DNA from: an uncultured Oscillibacter sp.
GTDB taxonomy: Bacteria > Bacillota > Clostridia > Oscillospirales > Oscillospiraceae
Assembly (NCBI RefSeq): GCF_947654275.1
Contig: NZ_CANTJS010000004.1
Coordinates: 40,810 to 104,809 of the forward strand
Direction of reading: 5' to 3'
Length of the DNA stretch: 64,000 nucleotides
Shown: in pieces, positions 43,233 through 51,297 of the stretch
Numbering within the stretch: position 1 is the stretch's first letter
Layout: the number at the start of each line of letters is the position of its first letter
Position numbers and translations under genes: made by a program
The notes under the pieces: model-generated
Seen by the model: only the letters and a program-made list of their open reading frames with translations
The model's database searches: none
Told to the model about the DNA's origin: nothing

Positions 43233-44903
43233 ATGCACGTTCCGTCCGATATTGAAATCGCTCAGTCCTGCCCCATGCGCCCCATCACGGAGATCGCCGC
43301 CGCCGCGGGGGTCGGCCCCCAGTATCTGGAGCTCTACGGCAATCACAAGGCCAAGGTGGATTACCGCCTGCTCCGGGAGAGCCGTCCCAACGGAAAGCTG
43401 ATTTTGGTCACCGCCATCAACCCCACCCCTGCCGGCGAGGGCAAAACCACCACCACCGTAGGCCTGGCCGACGCACTGCGCCGCCTGGGGAAACACGCGC
43501 TGGTTGCCCTGCGGGAGCCCTCTCTGGGGCCGGTCTTCGGCGTGAAGGGCGGCGCCGCCGGCGGCGGATACGCCCAGGTGGTGCCCATGGAGGACATCAA
43601 TCTCCACTTTACCGGGGACTTCCACGCCATCGGCGCGGCCAACAATCTGCTGGCCGCCATGCTGGACAACCACATCCAGCAGGGAAACGCCCTGGGGATT
43701 GACGTGAAAAAAATCACCTGGAAGCGCTGCGTGGACATGAACGACCGCCAGCTCCGCCATATTGTGGACGGTCTGGGCGGGCGGATGCAGGGCGTCCCCC
43801 GGGAGGACGGATTTGACATCACCGTGGCCAGCGAAATCATGGCGGTGCTCTGCCTCTCCAACGACATTCTGGACCTGAAAACCCGGCTGGGCCGGATGGT
43901 GGTGGGCTACACCTATGAGGGAACCCCTGTCACCGCCCATGACCTGAAGGCCGAGGGGGCTATGGCGGCGCTGCTGAAGGACGCCCTGAAGCCCAATCTG
44001 GTTCAGACTCTGGAGGGAACCCCCGCCTTTATCCACGGCGGCCCCTTTGCCAACATTGCCCACGGCTGCAACTCCGTCACCGTCACCCGCATGGCCCTGG
44101 CCCTGGGAGACTACGCCATCACCGAAGCGGGCTTTGGCGCGGACCTGGGCGCGGAAAAATTCCTGGACATCAAGTGCCGCATGGCCGGCCTGCGGCCCGA
44201 CGCGGTGGTGGTGGTGGCCACGGTCCGGGCCCTGAAGCACCACGGCGGCGTGCCCAGGGCGGAGCTGAACACCGAGAATCTGGAGGCCCTGGAGCGGGGC
44301 CTGCCCAACCTCCTGCGCCATGTGGACAACATCAAAAACGTCTACGGCCTGCCCTGCGTGGTGGCCGTCAACGCCTTCCCCACCGACACCGCCGCCGAAC
44401 TGAAGCTGGTGGAGGACAAATGCCGGGCCCTGGGCGTCGGCGCGGCCCTCAGCGAGGTTTGGGCCAAAGGCGGCGCAGGCGGCGAGACCCTGGCGAAGGA
44501 GGTGCTCCGCCTCTGCGAGGAACCCAGCGATTTCCGCTTCGCCTATGACGCGGACGCCTCCATCCCGGACAAAATCAACGCCATTGCCCAGAGGGTCTAC
44601 CGTGCCGCCGGGGCCGTCCTGACCCCCGCCGCCGGAAAGCAGGCGGAGGAGCTGGAGACTCTGGGCTTCGGCGGTCTGCCGGTGTGCATGGCCAAAACCC
44701 AATACAGCTTTTCCGACGACCCCGGCCTTCTGGGGGCCCCGGAGGGCTTCACCGTCACCGTGCGCAGCCTGAAGGTCTCCGCCGGCGCGGGCTTCATCGT
44801 GGCCCTGACGGGGGACATCATGACCATGCCGGGTCTGCCCAGGGTCCCCGCCGCCGAGAAAATCGACGTGGACGAGGACGGGAGAATCACCGGTCTCTTC
44901 TGA
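43233..44903 (+). CDS. fhs: Formate-tetrahydrofolate ligase
   Basis: A 556-residue cytosolic enzyme that joins formate to tetrahydrofolate using ATP, giving 10-formyl-THF for purines and, in acetogens, the methyl branch of CO2 fixation. The ATP loop [18 protein letters not shown] (about 66-83) and the signature [20 protein letters not shown] are present, as is the conserved FTGDFHAI. Length agrees with the family. AAAGGAGGAGG precedes the ATG. No other Wood-Ljungdahl gene is in the window, so the role is most likely general one-carbon supply. Confidence 0.97.
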   Translation: MHVPSDIEIAQSCPMRPITEIAAAAGVGPQYLELYGNHKAKVDYRLLRESRPNGKLILVTAINPTPAGEGKTTTTVGLADALRRLGKHALVALREPSLGPVFGVKGGAAGGGYAQVVPMEDINLHFTGDFHAIGAANNLLAAMLDNHIQQGNALGIDVKKITWKRCVDMNDRQLRHIVDGLGGRMQGVPREDGFDITVASEIMAVLCLSNDILDLKTRLGRMVVGYTYEGTPVTAHDLKAEGAMAALLKDALKPNLVQTLEGTPAFIHGGPFANIAHGCNSVTVTRMALALGDYAITEAGFGADLGAEKFLDIKCRMAGLRPDAVVVVATVRALKHHGGVPRAELNTENLEALERGLPNLLRHVDNIKNVYGLPCVVAVNAFPTDTAAELKLVEDKCRALGVGAALSEVWAKGGAGGETLAKEVLRLCEEPSDFRFAYDADASIPDKINAIAQRVYRAAGAVLTPAAGKQAEELETLGFGGLPVCMAKTQYSFSDDPGLLGAPEGFTVTVRSLKVSAGAGFIVALTGDIMTMPGLPRVPAAEKIDVDEDGRITGLF

Positions 44904-44916
44904 CCCCCCCCCTCTC

Positions 44917-44970
44917 CCCTGAGAGGCTTCCGGACGGGCTTCCCGTTCCGGGCGTCTCTCAGGGTTTTTT
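44917..44970 (+). terminator. Intrinsic terminator of fhs
   Basis: CCCTGAGAG (44917-44925) pairs with CTCTCAGGG (44956-44964); an inner CGGACGGG/CCCGTTCCG stem extends it, and six T follow. Confidence 0.85.
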
Positions 44971-45046
44971 GCCGCGTCCTGTCCGGAGCCTTTATGCAGG
45001 TATGCAGGGGGCTCTGTCCGCCTCCCAAAAACCGGGCTTTGTCCCG

Positions 45047-45107
45047 TCTCCTGAAAGCACGGAGAGCCTGGAAAAACGGGAGGGGACAGAGCCCCTCCCC
45101 TACAGGG
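45047..45107. repeat. Dispersed repeat R1, copy 2
   Basis: Shares about 60 nt with 42377-42435, including the GGGAGGGGACAGAGCCCCTC hairpin followed by CCCTACAGG. It lies between the fhs terminator and the next promoter. Confidence 0.7.
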
Positions 45108-45157
45108 CATTTCTGCTGTAAAATGCGCAGATGGATACGGCCCCCTGCCGGTTTCCG

Positions 45158-45186
45158 TAGACAAAGGCGGGAACATGTGCTATACT
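45158..45186 (+). promoter_or_regulatory. Sigma-A promoter of the membrane-protein gene
   Basis: TAGACA (45158-45163), 17-nt spacer, TATACT (45181-45186), 57 nt before the start codon. Confidence 0.75.
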
Positions 45187-45242
45187 GAGTTTTGCGCAAA
45201 TGACGGCGGGGCCGTCTGTCCACACGAAAGGAAGTTTTCAAT

Positions 45243-46124
45243 ATGAACAAGCAATATGCCCTCCCCCTGGCGGCGGTGCTGGGCGGCGCGGCAGCCTTCG
45301 TGCTGCGGCTTTTGCAGAATCAAACCGGATTTGAGCCGGAGACCGGCCTGCCCATTCCCGGCAATCTGGCGGGAATGTCCCTGGTGGTGCTGCTGGCCGC
45401 CGCAGCCGGGATCATGATTCTGCTGGCCCGGCAGCTGCCGGCGGAGGAGGAGCCTGTATTCCCGGCGGAATTCGCCGTGGAGAGCGCCGGACTGCTGACG
45501 CTGCCCGTGTGCGGCGTGTTCCTCATCGCCCTCAGCGGCGCGGCGGACCTGGCGGAGGCCATGGGGGTTCTGCCGGAGCTTCCCCAGATTACCCGCCACA
45601 GCCTCTACAACATCCTGCGGGCGGGGGGCATGGGCTTCTCCCCCAAGGGCCAGGGGCTTCTGGGACTGCTGTCCCTGCTGTCCGCCGGAGGGCTGTTCCT
45701 GGCGGCGGCGGCCTGCCGCAAGCGGCCCGGCACTCCCCCCAGGGCCCTGCCCTCCTGGGCTCTGCTGATGCCGGTGGGCGCTCTGGTGGTGCGGCTGGTG
45801 CTGACCTATCGGGTGGACTCGGTGAACCCCTCTCTTGAAATGTACTATATCGAGCTTCTGGCCCTGGTGTTCATGACCCTGGGATTCTACCGGCTGTCCT
45901 CCTTCGCCTTCGAGGCGGGGCGGAGCTGGCTCTTCGGCTTCTATACCGGGGCCGCGGTGCTGCTGTGCACCGCCTCCCTGGCGGACGGAAGCGCCTATCT
46001 CTCTTCCCTGCTGCTCCAGGCAGGGGGAGCGGTGACCCTGATGGGCTTTCTGCTGCTGCGGATTGCCGCCGGCCTCGCCTCGGAGGAGGACGACGGCACC
46101 ATCGTGGGACCGGCGGAATCATAG
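45243..46124 (+). CDS. Polytopic membrane protein of unknown function
   Basis: A 293-residue hydrophobic protein with about eight predicted membrane helices, separated by short charged loops. No catalytic or transport motif is recognisable. GAAAGGAAG precedes the ATG. It is a single-gene unit with its own promoter and a bidirectional terminator. The type is common in Oscillospiraceae genomes, but I cannot name a function. Confidence 0.8.
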   Translation: MNKQYALPLAAVLGGAAAFVLRLLQNQTGFEPETGLPIPGNLAGMSLVVLLAAAAGIMILLARQLPAEEEPVFPAEFAVESAGLLTLPVCGVFLIALSGAADLAEAMGVLPELPQITRHSLYNILRAGGMGFSPKGQGLLGLLSLLSAGGLFLAAAACRKRPGTPPRALPSWALLMPVGALVVRLVLTYRVDSVNPSLEMYYIELLALVFMTLGFYRLSSFAFEAGRSWLFGFYTGAAVLLCTASLADGSAYLSSLLLQAGGAVTLMGFLLLRIAAGLASEEDDGTIVGPAES

Positions 46125-46142
46125 AACAGCGGAATCACAGAA

Positions 46143-46174
46143 AAACGGCTGGCGGTTTTTTCCGCCAGCCGTTT
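46143..46174. terminator. Bidirectional terminator between membrane-protein gene and mscS
   Basis: AAACGGCTGGCGG (46143-46155) pairs perfectly with 46162-46174 around six T; T-runs follow on both strands. The genes converge here. Confidence 0.88.
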
Positions 46175-46233
46175 CTGTCTATATAGGGGGCAGACTTCGG
46201 ATGGACTCCCGGGCGGACCTCCGCTCCGGCCGT

Positions 46234-47049
46234 TCATTCCCCGCCCTTCACAATCTTCACGTCCAGCTTGTTATAGGGAATCTCAACTCCCGCGGCGGCG
46301 AACTCCCTCCGGAGATTCTCCGCCAGGGCAAACTGGGTGGGCCACCAGTCGTCCGTCACCGTCCAGCAGTAAACCGTGTAGTCGATGCCGCTCTCACCGA
46401 AGCCGGTGAGGAAGATCGTGGGCTCCGGGTCCTCCAAAATGTTGGGCGTCGCCTCCACCGCCCGGCGGCAGGCCTGTTTCACCGTCTCCGTAGGCGCGTC
46501 GTAGGAGGCGCTCATTTTCCAGACAATCCGCCGCCGTCCCAGCACGGTATAATTGATGACCTTGGAGGCCGCCAGCTCCTTGTTGGGCAGCAGGGCGGTG
46601 TAACCGTCCGGGGTCAGCAGCATGGTGTGATTCAGATTGATTTCCCCCACCGTGCCGGACACGCCTCCGGACTCGATGAAGTCCCCGATGGAAAAGGGGT
46701 GGGAGGATAAAATCACCAGTCCACCGGCCACATTGCCCAGGATGTCCTCCGCCGCCAGGGTGATGCCCAGGCCGCCCACGGACAGCAGGGCCACCAGGGA
46801 ATTCATGTTGATGCCCAGGCTGCCGGCGGTGAAAATCACCGTCAGGGTGTACAGCAGCAGCTTCGCGGCGGTGAGGACATAGCGCCGCACCCGCTCCTCC
46901 AGCCTGGACCGGCTCAGAAGACGCCGGAGCACCTTCATCAGCAGCCGCACCGCCAGCAGACAGACCAGCAGCGTCAGCAAAGAGGACAGCAGGCTTTCCA
47001 GGGAGAATCTCCCCGCCGCCTGGGAGAGTATCGCGTTCAAATCCGGCAT
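46234..47049 (-). CDS. mscS: Small-conductance mechanosensitive channel
   Basis: A 271-residue MscS. Three membrane helices (about 20-40, 60-80, 85-110) are followed by the beta domain. The pore helix region GGLGITLAAEDILGNVAGGL, with the family's alternating Gly and Ala, and the SHPFSIGDFIE segment are diagnostic. It opens on membrane tension to release solutes. It lies 57 nt downstream of serA on the same strand. Confidence 0.95.
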   Translation of the reverse strand: MPDLNAILSQAAGRFSLESLLSSLLTLLVCLLAVRLLMKVLRRLLSRSRLEERVRRYVLTAAKLLLYTLTVIFTAGSLGINMNSLVALLSVGGLGITLAAEDILGNVAGGLVILSSHPFSIGDFIESGGVSGTVGEINLNHTMLLTPDGYTALLPNKELAASKVINYTVLGRRRIVWKMSASYDAPTETVKQACRRAVEATPNILEDPEPTIFLTGFGESGIDYTVYCWTVTDDWWPTQFALAENLRREFAAAGVEIPYNKLDVKIVKGGE

Positions 47050-47106
47050 GTCAGCGCCTCCTTTTCACCGGGGTTACCCCGATCATACCCGAGGCCGGCG
47101 AAAAAG

Positions 47107-48273
47107 TCAAGCCAGGCAGCGGACCCGGATCACATTGGGCAGGGCCCGCAGGTCCTCCACCGCGTTCTCCCCCACTGCGGAACTCAGGTCCACCAGGGTA
47201 TAGGCATAGTCCCCCTTGCTCTTGTTGCTGAGGTTTTCCACATTCACCCCGTCCCGGCCCAGCAGAGCCGTGATGCTTGCCAGCATGGCGGGGACGTTTT
47301 TGTGCACGATGCACAGCCGCATCACGCCGCTGCGCTCCAGGGACACGTCGGGGAGATTGACGGAATTCCGGATGTTTCCGTTTTCCAGATAGTCCCGCAG
47401 CTCCTCCGCCGCCATGACGGCGCAGTTCTGCTCGCTCTCCGGGGTGGAGGCCCCCAGATGGGGCAGGGCAATCACATGGGGGTGCGCGGTCAGAGCGTTG
47501 GTGGGGAAGTCGGTGACATAGGCCGTCACCTGCCCCGCGTCCAGAGCCGCCAGCAGGGCTTCGTCATCCACCACGCCGCCCCGGGCCAGGTTCACCAGCC
47601 GGACGCCGGGCTTCATGGCGGCGAAGGCTCTGGCGTCAATCATGTGGCGGGTTTTCTCATTGTAGTGGATATGGGGAGTAATATAGTCCGCCCGGCGGTA
47701 GAGCTCATTGACGTCCTTGACCACGTGGACGTGGCGGTCCAGCCGCAGGGCGGCGTCCACGGAGAGGAACGGGTCGTATCCGTAGACGTCCATGCCCAGA
47801 GAAAGGGCGATGTTGGCCACCAGGGCGCCAATGGCTCCCAGGCCGATGACGCCCAGGGTCTTGCGGTACAGCTCCGGCCCCACGAAGGCGGCCTTCCCCT
47901 TTTCTACCACCGAGGCCACATCCACGCCGGCCTCCACCTGGTTCCGCACCCAGCGGATGGCCCCGGGCACATCCCGGGAGGAAATCAGCATGGCGCAGAG
48001 CACCAGTTCCTTCACGGCGTTGGCATTGGCGCCGGGGGTGGAGAAGACGGCGATGCCCTTCTGAGAGCAGCGGTCCAGAGGAATATTATTCACCCCGGCC
48101 CCGGCCCGGGCAATGGCCAGCAGGCTGTCCGGGAACTGATAGCCCAGCAGGTCGGCGGATCGGACCAGGATGCCGTCCTCCCCGGCCACATCGCTTCCCA
48201 CCGTATAGCGCTCCGGGTCCAGGCGCTCCAGTCCGGCGGGGGCAATCTTGTTGAATGTCTTGATCTGGTACAT
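47107..48273 (-). CDS. serA: D-3-phosphoglycerate dehydrogenase with ACT domain
   Basis: A 388-residue NAD-dependent 2-hydroxyacid dehydrogenase catalysing the first step of serine synthesis. The NAD loop is GVIGLGAIGALVANIA (about 142-157). Catalytic Arg lies in NLARGGVVDD and His in ALPHLGAS. A C-terminal ACT domain (about 320-388, VHKNVPAMLASITALL) suggests serine feedback. No serC or serB is adjacent. The promoter at 48371 and a leader of about 90 nt precede it; no riboswitch structure was recognised. Confidence 0.93.
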   Translation of the reverse strand: MYQIKTFNKIAPAGLERLDPERYTVGSDVAGEDGILVRSADLLGYQFPDSLLAIARAGAGVNNIPLDRCSQKGIAVFSTPGANANAVKELVLCAMLISSRDVPGAIRWVRNQVEAGVDVASVVEKGKAAFVGPELYRKTLGVIGLGAIGALVANIALSLGMDVYGYDPFLSVDAALRLDRHVHVVKDVNELYRRADYITPHIHYNEKTRHMIDARAFAAMKPGVRLVNLARGGVVDDEALLAALDAGQVTAYVTDFPTNALTAHPHVIALPHLGASTPESEQNCAVMAAEELRDYLENGNIRNSVNLPDVSLERSGVMRLCIVHKNVPAMLASITALLGRDGVNVENLSNKSKGDYAYTLVDLSSAVGENAVEDLRALPNVIRVRCLA

Positions 48274-48370
48274 AAGGCAAACCTCCCAAAGAGCGTGAAC
48301 CGGTTAAACAGCTTCCTCGAAACCGCCGCCGGAATGGGGCGGGCCGTATACCGGGTATGATGTTTGCTAT

Positions 48371-48399
48371 AGTATAGTCCGCTTTTCCGCCGGAAACAA
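48371..48399 (-). promoter_or_regulatory. Sigma-A promoter of serA
   Basis: On the minus strand TTGTTT (48394-48399), 17-nt spacer and TATACT (48371-48376). Confidence 0.75.
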
Positions 48400-48498
48400 G
48401 GTGCATTTCCACTGTATTTTCAGGGAATTGTTGCTTATGCCATGGCGGTTTTGGAGAAAACGGCGTACCATGACAGTGCCGCGGCAGAATCTGCCGCC

Positions 48499-48718
48499 TA
48501 GAGTCTGTTTTAAAACCAGCGGAATGCCGGATTGGGGCAGATTTTTTACCCGATGGGCATGTGATATCCGTAAGGCGGCTGAGCCGCCAACGGCTATCCA
48601 ATCGTCAGGCAAGGCGATTGGACGCGGGAATCCTGACGGATTTCAAGTCCAATCAACGCAGTCCTGACGGAAAAGGATGCCCTGAGACGGCGTTTTGACG
48701 GTTTTAAATCAGACTCTA
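48499..48718 (+). repeat. TA-flanked palindromic element A1 (MITE-like)
   Basis: The terminal inverted repeats TAGAGTCTGTTTTAAAACC (48499-48517) and its partner (48700-48718) match at 18 of 19 positions, each ending in TA. The interior pairs along its length: CGTCAGG (48603-48609) with CCTGACG (48663-48669), GATTGGAC (48616-48623) with GTCCAATC (48647-48654), and an apical GGAATCC-TGAC-GGATTTC hairpin (48627-48644). A second copy, without a 55-nt hairpin insertion, is at 63673-63837. No coding capacity is visible. Confidence 0.8.
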
Positions 48719-48881
48719 AGAACCTGTATTCATAGCCGTGGGATGCTGGATGGGCGGGAATTTTTCTTGTCAGACAAGGAGATTTTCCGCAGCAATCCTG
48801 ACGGATTGCAAGGGAAATCGACGCGGTATGACGGGAAAAAGGCCGTTCAGACAGCGTTCAGCGGTTGTGAATACAGGTTCT
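48719..48881 (+). repeat. TA-flanked palindromic element B
   Basis: Abuts A1. Ends AGAACCTGTATTCATAGCCG (48719-48738) and its partner (48862-48881) are complementary at 18 of 20 positions. The core repeats the A1 design with different bases: GATTTTCC (48781-48788) with GGGAAATC (48812-48819), and GCAATCC-TGAC-GGATTGC (48792-48809). The TA dinucleotides flank both ends. It ends 19 nt before the start codon of the next gene and so lies in its leader. Confidence 0.75.
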
Positions 48882-48900
48882 AAGATGAAAGGAGGTCCCT

Positions 48901-49281
48901 ATGCCGCTCTTTGCTTTGAAAAGCCAGTCCCGGCGCTGCGCGCTGGAGGACGCCGGCACGGATTTTCAGGCCGCCCGCCGGTCGGCTCAGTTCCGAGTCG
49001 GCGCGGAAGCCATTTACTTCCCCGCCTTCCCCGGCACCCGCTACCTGCCCTATCAGGCCGTCACCCGGGCCGTCACCCGGAATACCAGCCTGCCCCTCAC
49101 CGGCAGCTGCGGCAAGGCTCTGCCCATGACCCTGCTCCGGCTGTACTACGACGGCGGAGAGGTCTACCAGGATTTTCTCTTTGAGAAGCGCGATGAGGCC
49201 AACCGGGCCCTGGACGCCCTGCTGGCCGCCCGGCCCGACATTCCCGCGGAGCGGGAGACCCGCCCCCAGAGCGCCCTTTAA
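48901..49281 (+). CDS. Small uncharacterised protein
   Basis: A 126-residue basic protein that I do not recognise. It has a central beta-like stretch (GAEAIYFPAFPGTRYLPYQ, then MTLLRLYYDGGEVYQDFLFE) suggesting a compact domain, and no membrane segment or signal. AAAGGAGG lies 7 nt before the ATG, and codon use matches neighbours, so it is probably expressed. It sits alone between palindromic elements, directly after element B. Confidence 0.75.
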   Translation: MPLFALKSQSRRCALEDAGTDFQAARRSAQFRVGAEAIYFPAFPGTRYLPYQAVTRAVTRNTSLPLTGSCGKALPMTLLRLYYDGGEVYQDFLFEKRDEANRALDALLAARPDIPAERETRPQSAL

Positions 49282-49287
49282 TACTCA

Positions 49288-49319
49288 TTTCAAATAAAAC
49301 GATTTCGTTTTATTTGAAA
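49288..49319. repeat. 15-bp perfect AT-rich hairpin
   Basis: TTTCAAATAAAACGA (49288-49302) pairs with 49305-49319. It stands just after the stop of the small protein gene and could act as its terminator or RNA stabiliser; no T-run follows on the plus strand. Confidence 0.55.
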
Positions 49320-49374
49320 CAGAACCGCATTCTGCGTTTCCGTTTTGTGCCGGAATGGCGCAAAACACGTCTCA

Positions 49375-49435
49375 TAAGAATCCAGCGCGCTTTCAGCGCT
49401 ATCAAAAGCTTTTGAAAGCTTTTGAATGGATTCTA
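49375..49435. repeat. Short TA-flanked palindromic element D
   Basis: A 61-bp element: TA, then AGAATCCA, an AGCGC-GCGCT hairpin, a TCAAAAGCTTTTGA hairpin, TGGATTC and TA. The TAAGAAYC end resembles that of element B. It could form a three-way junction. Confidence 0.45.
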
Positions 49436-49460
49436 GTATAAGCGCCGCAGTCCACATGAA

Positions 49461-49487
49461 AAGCGGAGGCCCCAGGGGCCTCCGCTT
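49461..49487 (+). terminator. Terminator hairpin, left copy
   Basis: A 27-bp palindrome (AAGCGGAGGCC with its complement). The identical sequence recurs at 49706-49732. No T-run follows this copy. Confidence 0.55.
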
Positions 49488-49705
49488 GAGACTGTCAAAA
49501 AAACGGATTGTTTTCAGTTTTCGGAAAGGAAAATAGTATGAAAGACAGCGCAGCCCTTGGCGGCTCTGCCGCTTAGGGATGCGGCGTGCCCTTTACGGGT
49601 AAACCCATCAGGGGTGTCTTTCATGTTCAATCAATAAGTTTACAAAACTTTTTTGAAGTTTTGTAAACTTGCTCAGTCTGTCGAAAAGACTTTTTCGACA
49701 GGCTG
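49488..49705. repeat. 218-bp AT-rich palindromic segment between duplicated terminators
   Basis: The ends are imperfect inverted repeats (GACTGTCAAAAAAAC and, from the other side, GCCTGTCGAAAAAGTC). Inside lie an ATGAAAGACA/TGTCTTTCAT pair, a GTTTACAAAACTT hairpin and a CTGTCGAAAA hairpin. It is AT-rich against the surrounding DNA and has no open reading frame of note. Confidence 0.55.
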
Positions 49706-49735
49706 AAGCGGAGGCCCCAGGGGCCTCCGCTTTTG
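49706..49735. terminator. Terminator hairpin, right copy
   Basis: Identical palindrome to 49461-49487, followed by TTTT on the plus strand; it also lies just after the livF stop on the minus strand and probably ends the liv operon. Confidence 0.65.
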
Positions 49736-49751
49736 CTCTTCTCATGAAGCC

Positions 49752-50462
49752 TCATCCGTTTTTTCCCAGATAGGCCTCCCGGACCTTCTCGTTGGCCAGC
49801 AGCTCCGCGCCGGTGCCGGACATGGTGATGTTGCCGGTCTCCAGCACATAGGCCAGGTCCGCAATCTTCAGGGCCATATTGGCGTTCTGCTCAATCAGCA
49901 GAACCGTCACGCCCTGGCGGTTGATCTCCCTGATGATGGAAAATATATCCTGCACCACCAGAGGGGCCAGACCCAGAGAGGGTTCGTCCAGCATCATCAG
50001 CCTGGGGCGGGACATCAGCGCCCGGCCCACCGCCAGCATCTGCTGTTCGCCGCCGGAGAGAGTGCCGGCCAGCTGCCAGCTCCGCTCCTCCAGCCGGGGG
50101 AAGAGGCTGTAAACCCACTGGATGTCCTCCTCAATGCCCGCCTTGTCCTTCCGGAGGTAGGCCCCGATGCGGAGGTTCTCCAGCACCGACATATCGGCAA
50201 AGACCCGCCGGCCCTCGGGGCTCATGGCGATGCCGGCAGAGATAATTTTGTCGATGGACTTCCCCAGCAGCTCTTCCCCGTTCCACCGGATGGAGCCGGA
50301 GCCGGCCTTCACCAGACCGGTGATGGTCCGGAGGGTGGTGGACTTGCCTGCGCCGTTGGCCCCGATCAGGGTGACAATCTTTCCGTCGGGCACCTCCAGA
50401 GAGATGCCCCGGAGGGCCTGGATGCCGCCGTAGCTGACGTGGAGGTTTTCAATTTTAAGCAT
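49752..50462 (-). CDS. livF: Branched-chain amino-acid ABC transporter ATPase LivF
   Basis: A 236-residue ATPase. Walker A is GANGAGKST (about 34-42), signature LSGGEQQML, Walker B LMMLDEPSLGLAP and switch His region LLIEQNANMAL, where the LivF-type EQN replaces the usual TH. It pairs with LivG to drive LivHM. It overlaps livG by 8 nt, which suggests coupled synthesis. Confidence 0.96.
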   Translation of the reverse strand: MLKIENLHVSYGGIQALRGISLEVPDGKIVTLIGANGAGKSTTLRTITGLVKAGSGSIRWNGEELLGKSIDKIISAGIAMSPEGRRVFADMSVLENLRIGAYLRKDKAGIEEDIQWVYSLFPRLEERSWQLAGTLSGGEQQMLAVGRALMSRPRLMMLDEPSLGLAPLVVQDIFSIIREINRQGVTVLLIEQNANMALKIADLAYVLETGNITMSGTGAELLANEKVREAYLGKNG

Positions 50463-51297
50463 CCTCGCTCACCCCCAGATAGGCGTCAATCACCCGTTTG
50501 TTGTTCTGAATCTCCGCCGGGGTCCCATGGGCAATGAGCCTGCCGAAATCCAGCACATAGATGCGCTGGGAAATATTCATCACCAGGTTCATGTGGTGCT
50601 CAATCAGGAACACCGTCAGCTGAAACCGGTCTCGGATCTCACCGATGAACGCGGTGAGCTCCTCGGTCTCCTGGGGGTTCATGCCCGCCGCCGGCTCATC
50701 CAGAAGCAGCAGCTTCGGTTCCGCTGCCAGAGCCCGGGCAATCTCCAGCCGCCTCTGCTTGCCGTAGGGCAGGGAGGTGGCCAGCTCGTTTTTCACGTCC
50801 GCCAGCCCCACCGTCTCCAGCAGCTCTTCCACGTTCTCCCGCTGCCGGGTCTCCTCCTTCCGGTTCAGCCGGAAAGAGGCGGAAAACACGTTGCTGGTGC
50901 TCCGGCAGTGCTTGGCGATCAGCACGTTGTCAAACACCGTCTGGGATTTCCACAGCCGGATATTCTGAAAGGTCCGGGCCATGCCCAGCCGGGTCACACG
51001 GTCGGGGGTGGGGGCCAGCACAGCGGTATACTCCCCGGCGTGCTCCCCCTTGTACAGGGCTTTCATTTTGCCCTGGGGATGGTTCTCCACAATCTTCTCA
51101 CCCTGGAACCAGACGGCGCCGTTGGTGGGCTGGTAGACCCCGGTAATCACGTTGAAGGCCGTGGTCTTTCCCGCGCCGTTGGGGCCGATCAGGGCCACGA
51201 TCTCCCCCCGGTTGACCTCCAGGTTCAAATTGTCCACCGCCACCACGCCGCCGAACTGCATGGTGATGTTTTCAACCTTTAAAACCGTTTCGCTCAT
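50455..51297 (-). CDS. livG: Branched-chain amino-acid ABC transporter ATPase LivG
   Basis: A 280-residue ATPase. Walker A GPNGAGKTT, a long LivG-type insertion before the Q-loop (about 65-110, with GMARTFQNIRLW), Walker B LLLLDEPAAGMNP and switch IEHHMNLV. The ATG at 51297 overlaps the livM stop by ATGA. The open frame extends upstream but that part is the shadow of livM. Confidence 0.96.
   Translation of the reverse strand: MSETVLKVENITMQFGGVVAVDNLNLEVNRGEIVALIGPNGAGKTTAFNVITGVYQPTNGAVWFQGEKIVENHPQGKMKALYKGEHAGEYTAVLAPTPDRVTRLGMARTFQNIRLWKSQTVFDNVLIAKHCRSTSNVFSASFRLNRKEETRQRENVEELLETVGLADVKNELATSLPYGKQRRLEIARALAAEPKLLLLDEPAAGMNPQETEELTAFIGEIRDRFQLTVFLIEHHMNLVMNISQRIYVLDFGRLIAHGTPAEIQNNKRVIDAYLGVSEDA

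Noticed and set aside
43113..45176. 687-codon minus-strand frame over fhs
   Set aside because: Shadow of fhs, which has all catalytic motifs on the plus strand.
48274..48370. T-box or serine-responsive leader for serA
   Set aside because: The leader is only about 90 nt and shows no T-box sequence or terminator.
49488..49705. Small open frame in the AT-rich segment
   Set aside because: Stops in all frames leave nothing beyond a few codons, and palindromes explain the sequence better.
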